Origin: Methyloceanibacter caenitepidi
GTDB taxonomy: Bacteria; Pseudomonadota; Alphaproteobacteria; Rhizobiales; Methyloligellaceae
Length of the DNA stretch: 64,000 nt
Assembly: GCF_000828475.1 (NCBI RefSeq)
Contig: NZ_AP014648.1
Location: 1,798,001 to 1,862,000, forward strand
Direction of reading: 5' to 3'
Shown here: one piece after another, positions 48,986 through 59,569 of the stretch
Layout: every line of letters begins with the position of its first letter
Position numbering within the stretch: the stretch's first letter is position 1
The notes under the pieces: model-generated
Seen by the model: only the letters and a program-made list of their open reading frames with translations
What the model was told of the DNA's origin: nothing
The model's database searches: none
Made by a program: the position numbers and the translations under genes

Positions 48986-51052
48986 TCAGATATCCAGGTC
49001 TTCGGTTTCGGCGAAGGCAGCCCGTTCTTGGATGAATTTGAATCGGGCCTCGGGCTTGTTGCCCATGAGCTGGTCGACGGTCTTGGTGGTGCCGGGCCGA
49101 TCCTCGTCGTCGATCTCCACGCGCAGCAGGGTGCGCGAGGCCGGGTCCATGGTCGTCTCCTTCAGTTGCTTGGGAAGCATTTCACCCAAGCCCTTGAAAC
49201 GACTCACGTCGACCTTGCCGCGGCCGTTGAAGACCTCCTTCATCAGCGCGTCCTTGTGGGCCTCGTCACGGGCATAGGCGGTCTTGGCGCCCTGGCTCAG
49301 CCGGTAGAGCGGCGGCACGGCGAGATAGAGGTGACCATTCTCGATGAGGCCCTTCATCTCCTGGAAGAAGAAGGTGATCAGGAGCGAGGCAATGTGCGCG
49401 CCGTCCACATCCGCATCGGTCATGACGACCACCTTCTCGTAGCGTAGATCTTCCTCCCGGTACCGGGTCCGGGTATTGCAGCCGAGCGCCTGGATGAGAT
49501 CGGCAAGGAGCTGATTGTCGGCAAGCTTGGCGGAGCTCGCACTGGCGACGTTCAGGATTTTCCCGCGCAAGGGCAGCACGGCCTGGGTGGCCCGGTCGCG
49601 GGCCTGCTTGGCGGAGCCGCCCGCGGAGTCGCCCTCGACGATGAAGATCTCGGTGCCTTTGGCCCCCGTGGATGAGCAGTCGGCGAGCTTGCCGGGGAGC
49701 CGAAGCCGCCGCGTGGCGGTCTGCCGGCTGACCTCCTTCTCCTTGCGGCGGCGAAGACGTTCCTCGGAGCGGTCCACCACCCAGTCAAGCAGCTTGCCGG
49801 CTTGGTTTGGATGTCCGGTGAGCCAGTGATCGAAGGCGTCGCGCACGGCGTTTTCGACGATCCTGGCGGCTTCTTGCGTGGCCAGGCGATCCTTGGTCTG
49901 CCCCTGGAACTCTGGCTCGCGAATGAAAACCGACAGCATCGCCGCGGCGGTACCGAGCACGTCGTCGCCCGTCACCTGCGAGACGCGCTTCACACCCGTG
50001 AGCTCCCCGTACGCTCTCAGGCCCTTGGTGAGGGCGGCGCGCAAGCCCGCTTCGTGAGTGCCGCCGTCGGGCGTCGGCACCGTGTTGCAGTACGAACTAA
50101 TGAATCCGTCCGCGCTCGCGACCCAGGAGATCGCCCATTCCACCGAGCCGTGGCCTTCGGCCTTTTCCACGCGGCCCGCGAATATGTCATTGGTGACGGT
50201 GGTTTGGCCGTTGATGCTGTCGGCGAGAAAGTCCTTGAGCCCACCCGGGAAGTGCAGTTCCGCCTTTTCGGGAACGTCGCTGCCGGCGGAGATCAGGGAT
50301 CTGTCGCACGACCAGCGGATTTCGACGCCCCGGAACAGATAGGCCTTGGAGCGCGCCATGCGGAACAGGCGGACTGGCTTGAACGCGGCGCCTTTGCCGA
50401 AGATTTGCGGATCGGGACGGAAGCGCACGCGTGTGCCCCGACGGTTGTTGATGGAGCCGAGATTTTCCAAGGGGCCGTCTGGAATGCCGCGCGTGTAGGT
50501 CTGCCGGTAAAGCTTCTGGCCGCGGGCGACTTCGACCTCCAGGCTTTCCGACAGCGCGTTAGCCACAGACACGCCGACGCCATGCAGACCGCCGCTCGTG
50601 GCGTAGACCTTCGAGTCGAATTTGCCGCCCGCATGCAGGGTCGTCATGATGACTTCGAGCGCGGACTTCTTCTTGAATTTCGGGTGAGGGTCGATGGGGA
50701 TGCCGCGGCCGTTGTCCGACACCGTCAGCGTGCCGTCCTTATCGAGCGATACCTCGATCCGGCTGGCATGGCCCGCCACCGCCTCGTCCATGGCGTTGTC
50801 CAGCACCTCTGCGAAGAGGTGGTGCAGCGCCTTTTCGTCGGTCCCGCCGATATACATGCCCGGACGTTTCCGGACGGGCTCAAGACCCTCGAGAACCTCA
50901 ATATCCGCGGCGGTATACCCGTCCTCGCCACCACTGCTCCTCGCCTTGTGCTTTGCTGGCGCCTTCTCTTGCGTAGGCTTGGCGCGCGCGGCGTTGGACG
51001 GCGGGGCGTCGAACAGGTCGTTCGCGGCTGAGGATTTTCGTCTCGGTGCGAT
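48986..51052 (-). CDS. parE: DNA topoisomerase IV subunit B, probable ATC start
   Basis: 688 aa when started at the ATC at 51052-51050. The first ATG is at 50857, but the frame upstream of it encodes conserved ParE sequence (ANDLFDAPP, then YTAADIEVLEGLEPVRKRPG), so the gene must begin earlier. Between the upstream TGA (51104-51106) and 50857 there is no ATG, GTG or TTG in frame. AGGAGG lies nine bases before the ATC and the product would read (M)APRRKSSAANDLF. The rest is intact: GHKL ATPase (AEVLDNAMDEAV, GGLHGVGVSVANALS), TOPRIM (FIVEGDSAGGSAKQ, DADVDGAHIA). With ParC it decatenates replicated chromosomes. Confidence 0.93.
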   Translation of the reverse strand: MAPRRKSSAANDLFDAPPSNAARAKPTQEKAPAKHKARSSGGEDGYTAADIEVLEGLEPVRKRPGMYIGGTDEKALHHLFAEVLDNAMDEAVAGHASRIEVSLDKDGTLTVSDNGRGIPIDPHPKFKKKSALEVIMTTLHAGGKFDSKVYATSGGLHGVGVSVANALSESLEVEVARGQKLYRQTYTRGIPDGPLENLGSINNRRGTRVRFRPDPQIFGKGAAFKPVRLFRMARSKAYLFRGVEIRWSCDRSLISAGSDVPEKAELHFPGGLKDFLADSINGQTTVTNDIFAGRVEKAEGHGSVEWAISWVASADGFISSYCNTVPTPDGGTHEAGLRAALTKGLRAYGELTGVKRVSQVTGDDVLGTAAAMLSVFIREPEFQGQTKDRLATQEAARIVENAVRDAFDHWLTGHPNQAGKLLDWVVDRSEERLRRRKEKEVSRQTATRRLRLPGKLADCSSTGAKGTEIFIVEGDSAGGSAKQARDRATQAVLPLRGKILNVASASSAKLADNQLLADLIQALGCNTRTRYREEDLRYEKVVVMTDADVDGAHIASLLITFFFQEMKGLIENGHLYLAVPPLYRLSQGAKTAYARDEAHKDALMKEVFNGRGKVDVSRFKGLGEMLPKQLKETTMDPASRTLLRVEIDDEDRPGTTKTVDQLMGNKPEARFKFIQERAAFAETEDLDI

Positions 51053-51069
51053 CGGTGGAGTCCTCCTGG
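51053..51069 (-). promoter_or_regulatory. Strong ribosome-binding site deciding the parE start
   Basis: On the minus strand AGGAGG (51067-51062) is followed by nine bases and then ATC at 51052. It is a full Shine-Dalgarno match and the only strong one in the region. No ATG, GTG or TTG in the ParE frame lies downstream of it before conserved ParE sequence begins. Confidence 0.6.
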
Positions 51070-51202
51070 CGGGGGCGCGTCGGCACCCTCGAAAAACAGA
51101 GAATCAGTGACGTTTGGAACGCGATTCTAGCTCGCACGGAGACCCGGCATTTTCAAGGGCCACGGTGTCTCCCGCTCAACGGGCGCCTAAAGCCGGCCGG
51201 CA

Positions 51203-53299
51203 TCAGCCGCCGATCTTGCCGCCGCCCGTCCGGGTGATGGCGACGACGGAGGGGCGGGGAGGCATATTCTCCTGGAAGTCCGGCCATCGGGTCGCGGGGT
51301 TGTCGAAGCTGGCTTCCTTGCTGCAGTCGAACTTGGAGTCGGTGCGGCCGTCGCAGTAGCCTTTCATGCCGTCGGCGCCGGGGTGCTGCACCGCGACGAA
51401 CAGCGTTTCGCCGTCCGGCGTGAAACAGGGCCCGCACAGTTCGGCGCCAACGGGGACACGGAAGAACATGCGCGGCGTCCCGCGCCGGATGCCGTGTGTC
51501 TCCAGGGCGTAGAGTCCGTCCGCGTGCATGGTCTGCTGCCAATACCGGCCCTGGTCCGTAGCGATCCACAGCCGGCCCTGACAATCCACCGTGGCATTGT
51601 CGGGCGAAACGAACCAGCTGTTCTTGGATGTCGCGGCATTCCAATACGCGCCGAGTTCCACGCGATCCGGGTCGCCGCACCGGACCAGGATGTCCCAGGT
51701 GAAGCGGTTGGCGCCGAAATCCGCGTCGTCGGGGATGATTTCGATGACGTGGCCGAATCTGTTGTTCGCGCGGGGATTGGCGCGGTTCACGGTCGACGCG
51801 TTCCGCTCGACGTTGTTGGTCAGCATGACGTAGACGCGCCCCGTCTTCTCGTTGGGTTGCACGTCTTCGGGCCGGTCCATCTTTGTGGCCTCGACCTGAT
51901 CCGCAGCCAGGCGAGCGTCGATCAGGATGTCGGCTTGGCTGCAGAACCAGCCATCGCCACTTTGCCGGTCGCCACCGCAATTCTGGGGCGTGAGGGCGAC
52001 CCACTCACCGGTGCCGTCGTCATTGAATCTGGCAACGGAAAGCGTGCCCGCCGACAGCAGCTTCATGTTCTCGGCCTTCTTGGACGCGTCATCGACATAC
52101 GTCCCATCGCTGACGAAGCGATAGACGTACTCGCTCTTTGCGTCGTCGCCTGTGAAAACGACGGCCTTGTTTTTCTTGCTGAGGACGGTTTCGGCTCCCT
52201 CGTGGAAGAAGCGCCCGAGCGCGGTGTGCTTCACCGGCTTTGAGTGCTTGTCGTAAGGGTCGATTTCCACAATCCATCCGAACCGGTTGGGTTCGTTCGG
52301 TTCCTCGTCGACATTGAAGCGGGGGTACTTTCGGCCCCACGGCGTGCCCCGCTTGGGAACCTGATAGCGCCTGTAATTTGCCGGATAGTCCGAGTGATCG
52401 CCTTCGATATGCGGATCTCCGTTGGCGTCTTTCTTCTCAGTCCAGAAGAGGTAGTGGAAATTTTCCTCCGCAGCCAGATAGGTTCCCCAAGGCGTCTTGC
52501 CGCCGGCGCAGTTGGCGACGGTGCCACGCAAATTGCGTCCGTCGGGATCGTCCTTGGTGCGGAGCCTTTTAAGGGCTTTCTCGTCGTTCGCGACCGGACC
52601 ATCCAGGGCCATCGGCTCGTTTGCGGTGATGCGCCGGTTCAGGGGGCTGCCGTAGACGACCGTCCACTTGCCATCGAGCTTCTTGATCTCGACGACGCTC
52701 ACGCCCAACGCGGCCATTTCGACGTCCACCATATCGTCGTCGACGGAGTCGCGGTTCTTGTCGTCCTTGAGGGTCTCGACGCCCGGGAACATGTGCGTCG
52801 CCTCGGCATATTCGTGGTTGACGCACAACAGTCCGTGCTCGCTGCTTCCGTCGATCGGGAAGTACGCGATGTAATCGTTGTTGTAGCCGAACCGTTCACG
52901 TTGCTCCGAGCCCGACTGCTTCAATGGCTCAAAGGGCGCGTCTTCCTTCGGCTTGCCGAGATGATCGCCCCAGCTGAGAAGAACGAGCGCGTCGTACCCT
53001 TCGGCGACATGATGGTTGTCATCGGCGCCGGCCTCTATCTCGTCGAAGGCGAAGCTGGGGGGCGTGAACGCGCCGGGTTCGCTCTCCGCCACACAGGCGG
53101 TCTTGGGAGCGGCGAGGGCAGCCGGGCCGAATAGCGCCGTGGCGGCGGTAACGCCGAGTGCGCCTTTGACAAAGTCGCGGCGGTTATACCGGCGGGCGAT
53201 GACGTCGCCAATCGTGTCCCCGTCGGAAGGACTGGCCGGCGTGTCGTCGATCGCCTCCATGGCGGCAGCCCAACTGGGAAGATCTCGGGAACCCGGCAT
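51203..53299 (-). CDS. phoX: PhoX-family phosphatase, Tat-exported
   Basis: 698 aa from the ATG at 53299, with GGAGG six bases upstream; the longer frame to 53647 is an antisense shadow of phnE. The N-terminus carries a twin-arginine signal, NRRDFVKGALGVTAATALF. The DUF839/PhoX beta-propeller follows: LLCVNHEYAEATHMFPG, NCAGGKTPWGTYLAAEEN, FGWIVEIDPYD, GDDAKSEYVYRFVSDG, MDRPEDVQPNEKTGRVYVML. PhoX enzymes are Ca/Fe-dependent alkaline phosphatases that release phosphate from organic esters in the periplasm. It lies 73 bp downstream of the phn importer genes. A CTGTCAT (53348-53354) and a CTGTCTT (53327-53333) on the minus strand are weak Pho-box-like elements. Confidence 0.92.
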   Translation of the reverse strand: MPGSRDLPSWAAAMEAIDDTPASPSDGDTIGDVIARRYNRRDFVKGALGVTAATALFGPAALAAPKTACVAESEPGAFTPPSFAFDEIEAGADDNHHVAEGYDALVLLSWGDHLGKPKEDAPFEPLKQSGSEQRERFGYNNDYIAYFPIDGSSEHGLLCVNHEYAEATHMFPGVETLKDDKNRDSVDDDMVDVEMAALGVSVVEIKKLDGKWTVVYGSPLNRRITANEPMALDGPVANDEKALKRLRTKDDPDGRNLRGTVANCAGGKTPWGTYLAAEENFHYLFWTEKKDANGDPHIEGDHSDYPANYRRYQVPKRGTPWGRKYPRFNVDEEPNEPNRFGWIVEIDPYDKHSKPVKHTALGRFFHEGAETVLSKKNKAVVFTGDDAKSEYVYRFVSDGTYVDDASKKAENMKLLSAGTLSVARFNDDGTGEWVALTPQNCGGDRQSGDGWFCSQADILIDARLAADQVEATKMDRPEDVQPNEKTGRVYVMLTNNVERNASTVNRANPRANNRFGHVIEIIPDDADFGANRFTWDILVRCGDPDRVELGAYWNAATSKNSWFVSPDNATVDCQGRLWIATDQGRYWQQTMHADGLYALETHGIRRGTPRMFFRVPVGAELCGPCFTPDGETLFVAVQHPGADGMKGYCDGRTDSKFDCSKEASFDNPATRWPDFQENMPPRPSVVAITRTGGGKIGG

Positions 53300-53372
53300 C
53301 GACGACCTCCGTATGCACATCCAGGCAAGACAGCCTGCACGCGTAGTATGACAGCCATGCAACCGTCGTGGA

Positions 53373-54188
53373 CTAGATGATCGCCGCGCGAACCTTCGCT
53401 GAGACCCACTCAGACACGGCGACCGTGGCCAGAATAACGATGAAGATGACGGTAACCTCGGCCCAGGCCAAGGCACACAGGGGATATTGGAGCTGAAGCC
53501 CGATGCCGCCCGCACCCACGAGCCCGAGGATCGTGGACTCGCGGATATTGATGTCCCAGCGGAACACGGAAATACCCGCGAACGCGGGCGCGATCTGAGG
53601 CCAGACGGCATAGTCCATGATCTGCCAGCCCGAGGCGCCGGTCGCACGCACGGCCTCGACCTGGGTCTCGTCGATCTCCTCGATAGCCTCGTAGAGCAGC
53701 TTGCCGATGAAGCCGATCGACCGCAGGGCGATGGCGATGATGCCGGCGAGGAGGCCCGGCCCGATGATCGCGACCAGCAGCAGCGCCCAGATCAGCGAGT
53801 TGATGGACCGCGAGGCCACGATGATCAGCAACGCCAGTGGGCGGAGCAGGGCCGCGCTCGGCGTCGTATTGCGGGCCGCCAGAAACGCGACGGGCGTCGC
53901 CAGCACGATCCCGAGCCCCGTTCCCAGCGTAGCGATATTGATCGTGTCCCAGAGGGGACCCCAGAGGCGATCGAGATAGGACCAGCGGGGCGGCCAGGCG
54001 CGCGACAGCAGATCGGCGGCTTGCCGTGGGGCATCCTCCACGAACAGCCAGATCGTGTTCTTGTTCATGACCTGCCAGCTGAAAACGAACAGGACGGCGA
54101 GCGCGAGCCAGCCGAACCAGATCGCCCATTGGGCGAGCGGCGTGCGGCGCTGCCACAGAAGTCGGCCGTCTTGCGGGGTCACCGGCAT
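53373..54188 (-). CDS. phnE: Phosphonate-type ABC transporter permease PhnE (second)
   Basis: 271 aa from the ATG at 54188, which overlaps the stop of the preceding phnE (TGATG), implying translational coupling; a GTG at 54200 is an alternative. Five to six membrane helices; the permease EAA-type loop is visible (EAIEEIDETQVEAVRATGASGWQ split across the loop, with NIRESTILGLVGAGGIG after it). Two PhnE paralogues in series are common in phnCDEE operons and form the heterodimeric channel. The substrate class is phosphonate or phosphite; which one cannot be read from the permease. Confidence 0.93.
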   Translation of the reverse strand: MPVTPQDGRLLWQRRTPLAQWAIWFGWLALAVLFVFSWQVMNKNTIWLFVEDAPRQAADLLSRAWPPRWSYLDRLWGPLWDTINIATLGTGLGIVLATPVAFLAARNTTPSAALLRPLALLIIVASRSINSLIWALLLVAIIGPGLLAGIIAIALRSIGFIGKLLYEAIEEIDETQVEAVRATGASGWQIMDYAVWPQIAPAFAGISVFRWDINIRESTILGLVGAGGIGLQLQYPLCALAWAEVTVIFIVILATVAVSEWVSAKVRAAII

Positions 54189-54991
54189 CACTGCACCCAC
54201 CTACGTAAGTGGCTGGACGCGTATTCGGCGACGAGCACCACGGCGATGATCATGAGGAGGATCGCGCCGGCGGTGTCGTAGTCGTAGCGCGACATGGCCG
54301 TGTTGAGCGTGGCGCCGATGCCGCCCGCGCCGACAATGCCGATCACCGCGCTCTCGCGGAAATTGATGTCGAGCCGGTAGAGCGACAGGCCGATCAGGCG
54401 CGGCATGACCTGAGGCTGAATGCCGTAATTGACGACCTGCCACCACGTCGCGCCGGTCGCCCGGATGGCCTCGGCCTGCGCCTCCTGGATGTCTTCGATG
54501 TCTTCGGCCAGCAGCTTCGCCATGAAGCCGATCGTGGCGAAGGAGAGAGTGAGGAAGCCGGCGAAGGGTCCGAAGCCGAACATGGCGACGAACAGAATGG
54601 CGATGATGATTTCCTGGAACGCGCGAGAAAGGGCGATGATGGAGCGGCAGACCGCATAGACGGGCAGGGGCGCGATATTGCGCGCGGCGCCAAGTCCAAT
54701 GGGGATAGAGATGAGGCAGCCGACCAGGGTGGACGTCACCGTCATGGTCAGGCTCTCCACCATGCCCTGCCAGATATCACGCGAGCGCGACGTGAAATCG
54801 GGCGTGAAGAAGCCTTCGAGGACGCGCCAGCCATTGCTGACCCCGTCGAGCACGCGCTGCCAGTTGACGTCCAGCGTCGAGAGTGCGGCGATCAGATACA
54901 GGACCAAGCCGAGATAGAGCCCCCAGCGAAGCCATGTATTGCGGATGAGCTGCGGTCGGGACCAGCCGGCGGACGGCGCGGCGGGCCTCAT
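54188..54991 (-). CDS. phnE: Phosphonate-type ABC transporter permease PhnE (first)
   Basis: 267 aa. Membrane segments include [18 protein letters not shown] and [20 protein letters not shown]. The cytoplasmic coupling loop ([20 protein letters not shown]) precedes [18 protein letters not shown], the same layout as the second permease. Its start overlaps the phnC stop by four bases (ATGA) and its stop overlaps the next start, so the three genes form a tightly coupled unit. Confidence 0.93.
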   Translation of the reverse strand: MRPAAPSAGWSRPQLIRNTWLRWGLYLGLVLYLIAALSTLDVNWQRVLDGVSNGWRVLEGFFTPDFTSRSRDIWQGMVESLTMTVTSTLVGCLISIPIGLGAARNIAPLPVYAVCRSIIALSRAFQEIIIAILFVAMFGFGPFAGFLTLSFATIGFMAKLLAEDIEDIQEAQAEAIRATGATWWQVVNYGIQPQVMPRLIGLSLYRLDINFRESAVIGIVGAGGIGATLNTAMSRYDYDTAGAILLMIIAVVLVAEYASSHLRRWVQ

Positions 54992-55818
54992 GTCAGCCCG
55001 GCCATGCGTTCTTCGCGGTCGTGCCGGTCTTCGGGCGTATCCGGAGTCGCCGCTTGCTCGTCGGCGTGGATCTGCGTCCAGTCCTCTTCGCCGTAGATCT
55101 CAGTGAGCACCGCCCGGTCAAGTGCCGCGGGAAGGCCGTCGAAAACGATCTCGCCTGCGCTGAGGCCGATGACGCGATCCGCGAACATCTTGGCCAGCGG
55201 CACATCATGCATGCTGATGATCGCCGGCAGGCCGCGCTCGCGGCAGACCTCGCAAATGAGGCGCATGATCTGGCGCGCGGTCTTGGGATCGAGCGACGCG
55301 GTCGGCTCATCCACCAGAAGCAGTGCCGGGTCCTGTTCGAGCGCCCTGGCGATGCCCACCCGCTGCCGCTGGCCGCCGGACATGTCGCTTGCCCGCTTGT
55401 CGACATGGTCGGCCAGCCCCACGCGGTCGAGAAGCGCGAAAGCCTTGTCCACATCGCCTTGCGGAAAGCGCCGCAGGAACGAGCGCCAGAAGGGCACGTA
55501 GCCAAGCCGCCCGGACAGGACGTTCTCCATCACGGTCAGCCGCTCGACCAGCGCATATTCCTGGAAGATCATGCCCATGAGCCGCCGGGCGCGGCGGAGG
55601 CCCCGGCCGCCGAGACGCGTGATGTCCGTGCCGTTCAGTTCGACGGTACCGCCGCTCGGTTTCACGAGACGGTTGATGCAGCGGATGAGCGTGGACTTGC
55701 CCGAGCCGGAGGGCCCGATCAGAGCCACGACCTGACCCGCCGGCACGTCGAAGGAGACGCCCCGCAGCGCCTCATCGCCGCCCTTGTACCGTTTTGAAAG
55801 TGAGGAAACGCGCAGCAT
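54988..55818 (-). CDS. phnC: Phosphonate-type ABC transporter ATP-binding protein
   Basis: 276 aa. Walker [17 protein letters not shown]-loop [14 protein letters not shown], signature [16 protein letters not shown], Walker [14 protein letters not shown] and H-loop [12 protein letters not shown]. The region [16 protein letters not shown] between Q-loop and signature is typical of PhnC. A short acidic/Arg tail follows the ABC domain. It energises the PhnE pair and is 102 bp downstream of phnD. Confidence 0.95.
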   Translation of the reverse strand: MLRVSSLSKRYKGGDEALRGVSFDVPAGQVVALIGPSGSGKSTLIRCINRLVKPSGGTVELNGTDITRLGGRGLRRARRLMGMIFQEYALVERLTVMENVLSGRLGYVPFWRSFLRRFPQGDVDKAFALLDRVGLADHVDKRASDMSGGQRQRVGIARALEQDPALLLVDEPTASLDPKTARQIMRLICEVCRERGLPAIISMHDVPLAKMFADRVIGLSAGEIVFDGLPAALDRAVLTEIYGEEDWTQIHADEQAATPDTPEDRHDREERMAGLT

Positions 55819-55920
55819 ATCCTGTCCGGGCGACGCCTGTCGGGCCGTGGGTGGCGCGCATCGTAAGAGAAAGGGGGGAGCCGCGCAAAGACGCCGTCAA
55901 ACCCTGCCGCAACGGCCAGT

Positions 55921-56871
55921 CTAGTTGCAGGTATAGGTGACGCCGTTGGCTTCGTCGATCTGGCGGATGACGGCCCAGTCGTCCTTGAACGAGATCGGGA
56001 TGAACTTGGTGTCGCCGGATTTCGAGAACTCTTCCAGCAGCTTGGTGCCTTTCCAATCGAAGGAGAAGAACGCTTGCCTGATCTTGTCCTGAAGTTCGGG
56101 CGTGAGGTTGTAGGCCACGCCGAACCCCGTCGTGGGGAACGTCTGCGAGGTGTAGATGGTCTTGAGTTGGTCTTCCGTGACGAGGCCTCGGTCGATCATC
56201 CGGGCCTTGACCGAGTTGGCGACAGCGGCCGCATCGTAGTCTTTGTTGGCCACGCCGAGGATCGAGTTGTCGTGCGCGCCGGAGAAGCGGGGCGTGAAGT
56301 CCTTGTCGCGCTCCAAGCCGAATTCGGACTTGAGCAGCGCCGATGGCGCCTTGAACCCGGAGTTCGACGTCTCCGCGGTGAAGGCGAGCACGCGTCCCTT
56401 CAGGTCCTCGGGCTTCTCGATGCCCGAGCCCGGATAAGTGATGATCTCCATCTCGTAGCCAAAGCTGCCGTCATCGCTCGCCATCATGGTGAAGGGCCGG
56501 AAGCCGGCGCAAGCCACTGCGAGCGGATTGGAGCCGGTGTTCACACCGGCCACGTGCAAACGTCCGGCCCTCATGGCTTCGATCTGCGCTGCGTTGGACT
56601 GCACCGGAAAGAACTGCACGGGTTTGCCGGTGACCTCGGACAGGTGGTCGAGAAACTCTTTCCACACGTCCACGTAGACCGCCGGATCCTCCACCGGCGT
56701 ATAGGCGAAAATCAGCGTGGACGGATCGACCTGGTTCGCGGGGTCCGCCGGAATGTCGGCGATCAGGTCGCCGTCATTGTCCTGGTAGCGGCTGTCGAGC
56801 TGGAAAGCCGCATTGGCCGGCAGGCACAAAACCGCCGTAAGGATCAGCGAAACGAGAAAGCGCATCATCAT
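55921..56871 (-). CDS. phnD: Phosphonate-type substrate-binding protein
   Basis: 316 aa from the first of three consecutive ATGs (56871); AAGGA lies eight bases upstream. A signal peptide (FLVSLILTAVLCLPANA) is followed by a PhnD/type 2 periplasmic binding fold: LIFAYTPVEDPAVYVDVW, QSNAAQIEAMRAGRLHVAGV, AGFRPFTMMASDD, FTAETSNSGFKAPSALL, DAAAVANSVKARMIDRG and a C-terminal ANGVTYTCN. It brings phosphonate or a related reduced or organic P compound to PhnE. No C-P lyase, phosphonatase or phosphite dehydrogenase gene is in the window. Confidence 0.93.
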   Translation of the reverse strand: MMMRFLVSLILTAVLCLPANAAFQLDSRYQDNDGDLIADIPADPANQVDPSTLIFAYTPVEDPAVYVDVWKEFLDHLSEVTGKPVQFFPVQSNAAQIEAMRAGRLHVAGVNTGSNPLAVACAGFRPFTMMASDDGSFGYEMEIITYPGSGIEKPEDLKGRVLAFTAETSNSGFKAPSALLKSEFGLERDKDFTPRFSGAHDNSILGVANKDYDAAAVANSVKARMIDRGLVTEDQLKTIYTSQTFPTTGFGVAYNLTPELQDKIRQAFFSFDWKGTKLLEEFSKSGDTKFIPISFKDDWAVIRQIDEANGVTYTCN

Positions 56872-57005
56872 GGGAGCCGTCCTTCGGTTTCCGTCCGCAG
56901 ATCCCCGCGCGCTCATTGGTTTTTGCGCGGCAGCGGGACTTATAGACACACACGATGGCTGACGCTAATGGCCCGTCGTGACCAATTTGCGAAGAGGAGA
57001 GAGCC

Positions 57006-57560
57006 GTGGCCGAACGTCCCCCTGTCTGTGATTTTGGTTGGAAGGCCCCTGGCTTCTGCCTGGTCGGCGTCGACGGCAAGACCCACACGCTCGACCAGTT
57101 GAAGGGGCCGAACGGCACGCTCGTCGCCTTCATCTGCAACCACTGTCCCTACGTCATCGCCGTTGTCGACCGCATCGTTCGCGACGCGCGCGAGCTGGAA
57201 GCCCTCGGTGTGAACACGGTTGCGATCTGTTCGAACGACGCAACGACCCATCCGGACGATTCATACGACAACATGAAACGCTTCGCAGAGCAGCACGGCT
57301 TCACCTTCCCGTATCTCCACGACGAGAGCCAAGACGTCGCCCATGCCTATGACGCGATGTGCACGCCCGACTTTTTTGGCTTCAACGCCGATCTCGAACT
57401 GCAATACCGCGGCCGGCTGGACGCAAGCGGCCGCGATCCCGCGGGCCCTGACGTCAGGCGGGAGCTGTTCGAAGCCATGAAAAAGATCGCGGAAACCGGG
57501 CGCGGGCCAAAGGATCAGACCGCCTCCATCGGGTGCTCGATCAAGTGGAAAGCGGCCTGA
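57006..57560 (+). CDS. Thioredoxin-fold protein (AhpC/TSA-like redoxin)
   Basis: 184 aa starting at GTG 57006 with AGAGGAGAGAG just upstream. The redoxin-type fold has LDQLKGPNGTLVAFICNHCP with the active-site CNHC, then VNTVAICSNDATTHPDDS, MKRFAEQHGFTFPYLHDE and CTPDFFGFNADLELQYRG. It matches the thioredoxin-like family annotated as AhpC/TSA proteins, with no signal peptide. Likely a cytoplasmic thiol reductase or peroxiredoxin-like protein; partner unknown. It is divergent from phnD. Confidence 0.88.
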   Translation: MAERPPVCDFGWKAPGFCLVGVDGKTHTLDQLKGPNGTLVAFICNHCPYVIAVVDRIVRDARELEALGVNTVAICSNDATTHPDDSYDNMKRFAEQHGFTFPYLHDESQDVAHAYDAMCTPDFFGFNADLELQYRGRLDASGRDPAGPDVRRELFEAMKKIAETGRGPKDQTASIGCSIKWKAA

Positions 57561-57662
57561 CGCCGCCGCCGCAATTAACCAGCACTTAAGCGTATCGCTT
57601 TCCCGTTTCTTTACTCGCTGCTCCCTAAAATTCGTGTCGAATTTGAGAGGATCTCGAGCGTC

Positions 57663-57968
57663 ATGCTGATGCGTTACGCAGCAATTGCCGGGGCAGCCGC
57701 CGCCACACTGTTTGGCGCCATTAACTTTGGCGCCGCAGACGCGGACGTGATGCTTGTCGACGCGGGGCACGGCGGGCTCGGCGCCGACGCTCCGGTGTGG
57801 GTCCTCGCCATGGTTGTAGGGGGCGCGGTTTATTCGATCTGCCGTGAGGCGACCGTCAGCGTACCGCCAGCGTTCGGAGCTTGGGCCGGCGATAACAAGA
57901 CGTGGCTTTTTGCGGGTTCAGCACTTCTGGTTCTTGCGGCCTTCGCGCTCGGAACCGGTACGACATAG
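57663..57968 (+). CDS. Small hypothetical membrane protein
   Basis: 101 aa with an N-terminal hydrophobic segment (YAAIAGAAAATLFGAINFGA), a middle segment (VWVLAMVVGGAVYSICREAT) and a C-terminal one (TWLFAGSALLVLAAFALGTG). I do not recognise a family. The DADVMLVDAGHGGLGADAP stretch between the first two is Gly/Asp-rich. It has no strong ribosome-binding site. It sits between the thioredoxin-like gene and convergent glnA. Coding status is supported by three well-formed hydrophobic segments and a codon pattern like that of its neighbours. Confidence 0.65.
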   Translation: MLMRYAAIAGAAAATLFGAINFGAADADVMLVDAGHGGLGADAPVWVLAMVVGGAVYSICREATVSVPPAFGAWAGDNKTWLFAGSALLVLAAFALGTGTT

Positions 57969-58069
57969 AGCAGTTTGGGGGAGCCTGGTAGGAACCGAAT
58001 GGTTTTCGCATCCGACGGGGGAATGCGGAAGAATAAGGCCATAGGTTCCGCAAGGCCGGGCGAAGAGAA

Positions 58070-58098
58070 GGGGGCGTCCGCATTTCGCGGCCGCCCCC
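58070..58098. terminator. Hairpin between the small membrane protein gene and glnA
   Basis: GGGGGCG-t-CCGC (58070-58081) pairs with GCGG-c-CGCCCCC (58087-58098), one mismatch, loop of five. It lies 35 bp after the glnA stop. The flanks are only moderately T-rich (ATTTCGTTT on the plus side, TTCTCTTC on the minus side), so it is a probable bidirectional terminator of moderate strength. Confidence 0.55.
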
Positions 58099-58132
58099 GA
58101 TTTCGTTTAAAGCGTATTGTGCCGGGGTACGG

Positions 58133-59542
<1,410 letters not shown>

Positions 59543-59569
59543 TTTCTCTCCCTTCCACGAATGACACCC

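Noticed and set aside
50898..51137. Alternative frame with ATG at 51137 as a possible parE start through a frameshift
   Set aside because: It is in another frame, ends at 50898, and the ParE frame itself already contains the conserved N-terminal sequence without interruption.
53327..53354. Pho box before phoX
   Set aside because: CTGTCAT and CTGTCTT are present, but 21 bases apart and without the intervening 11-base repeat, so I do not annotate a PhoB site.
53300..53647. 116-residue N-terminal extension of PhoX
   Set aside because: It is the antisense of phnE and Ser/Arg-rich. The ATG at 53299 has a good ribosome-binding site and gives a Tat signal near the N-terminus.
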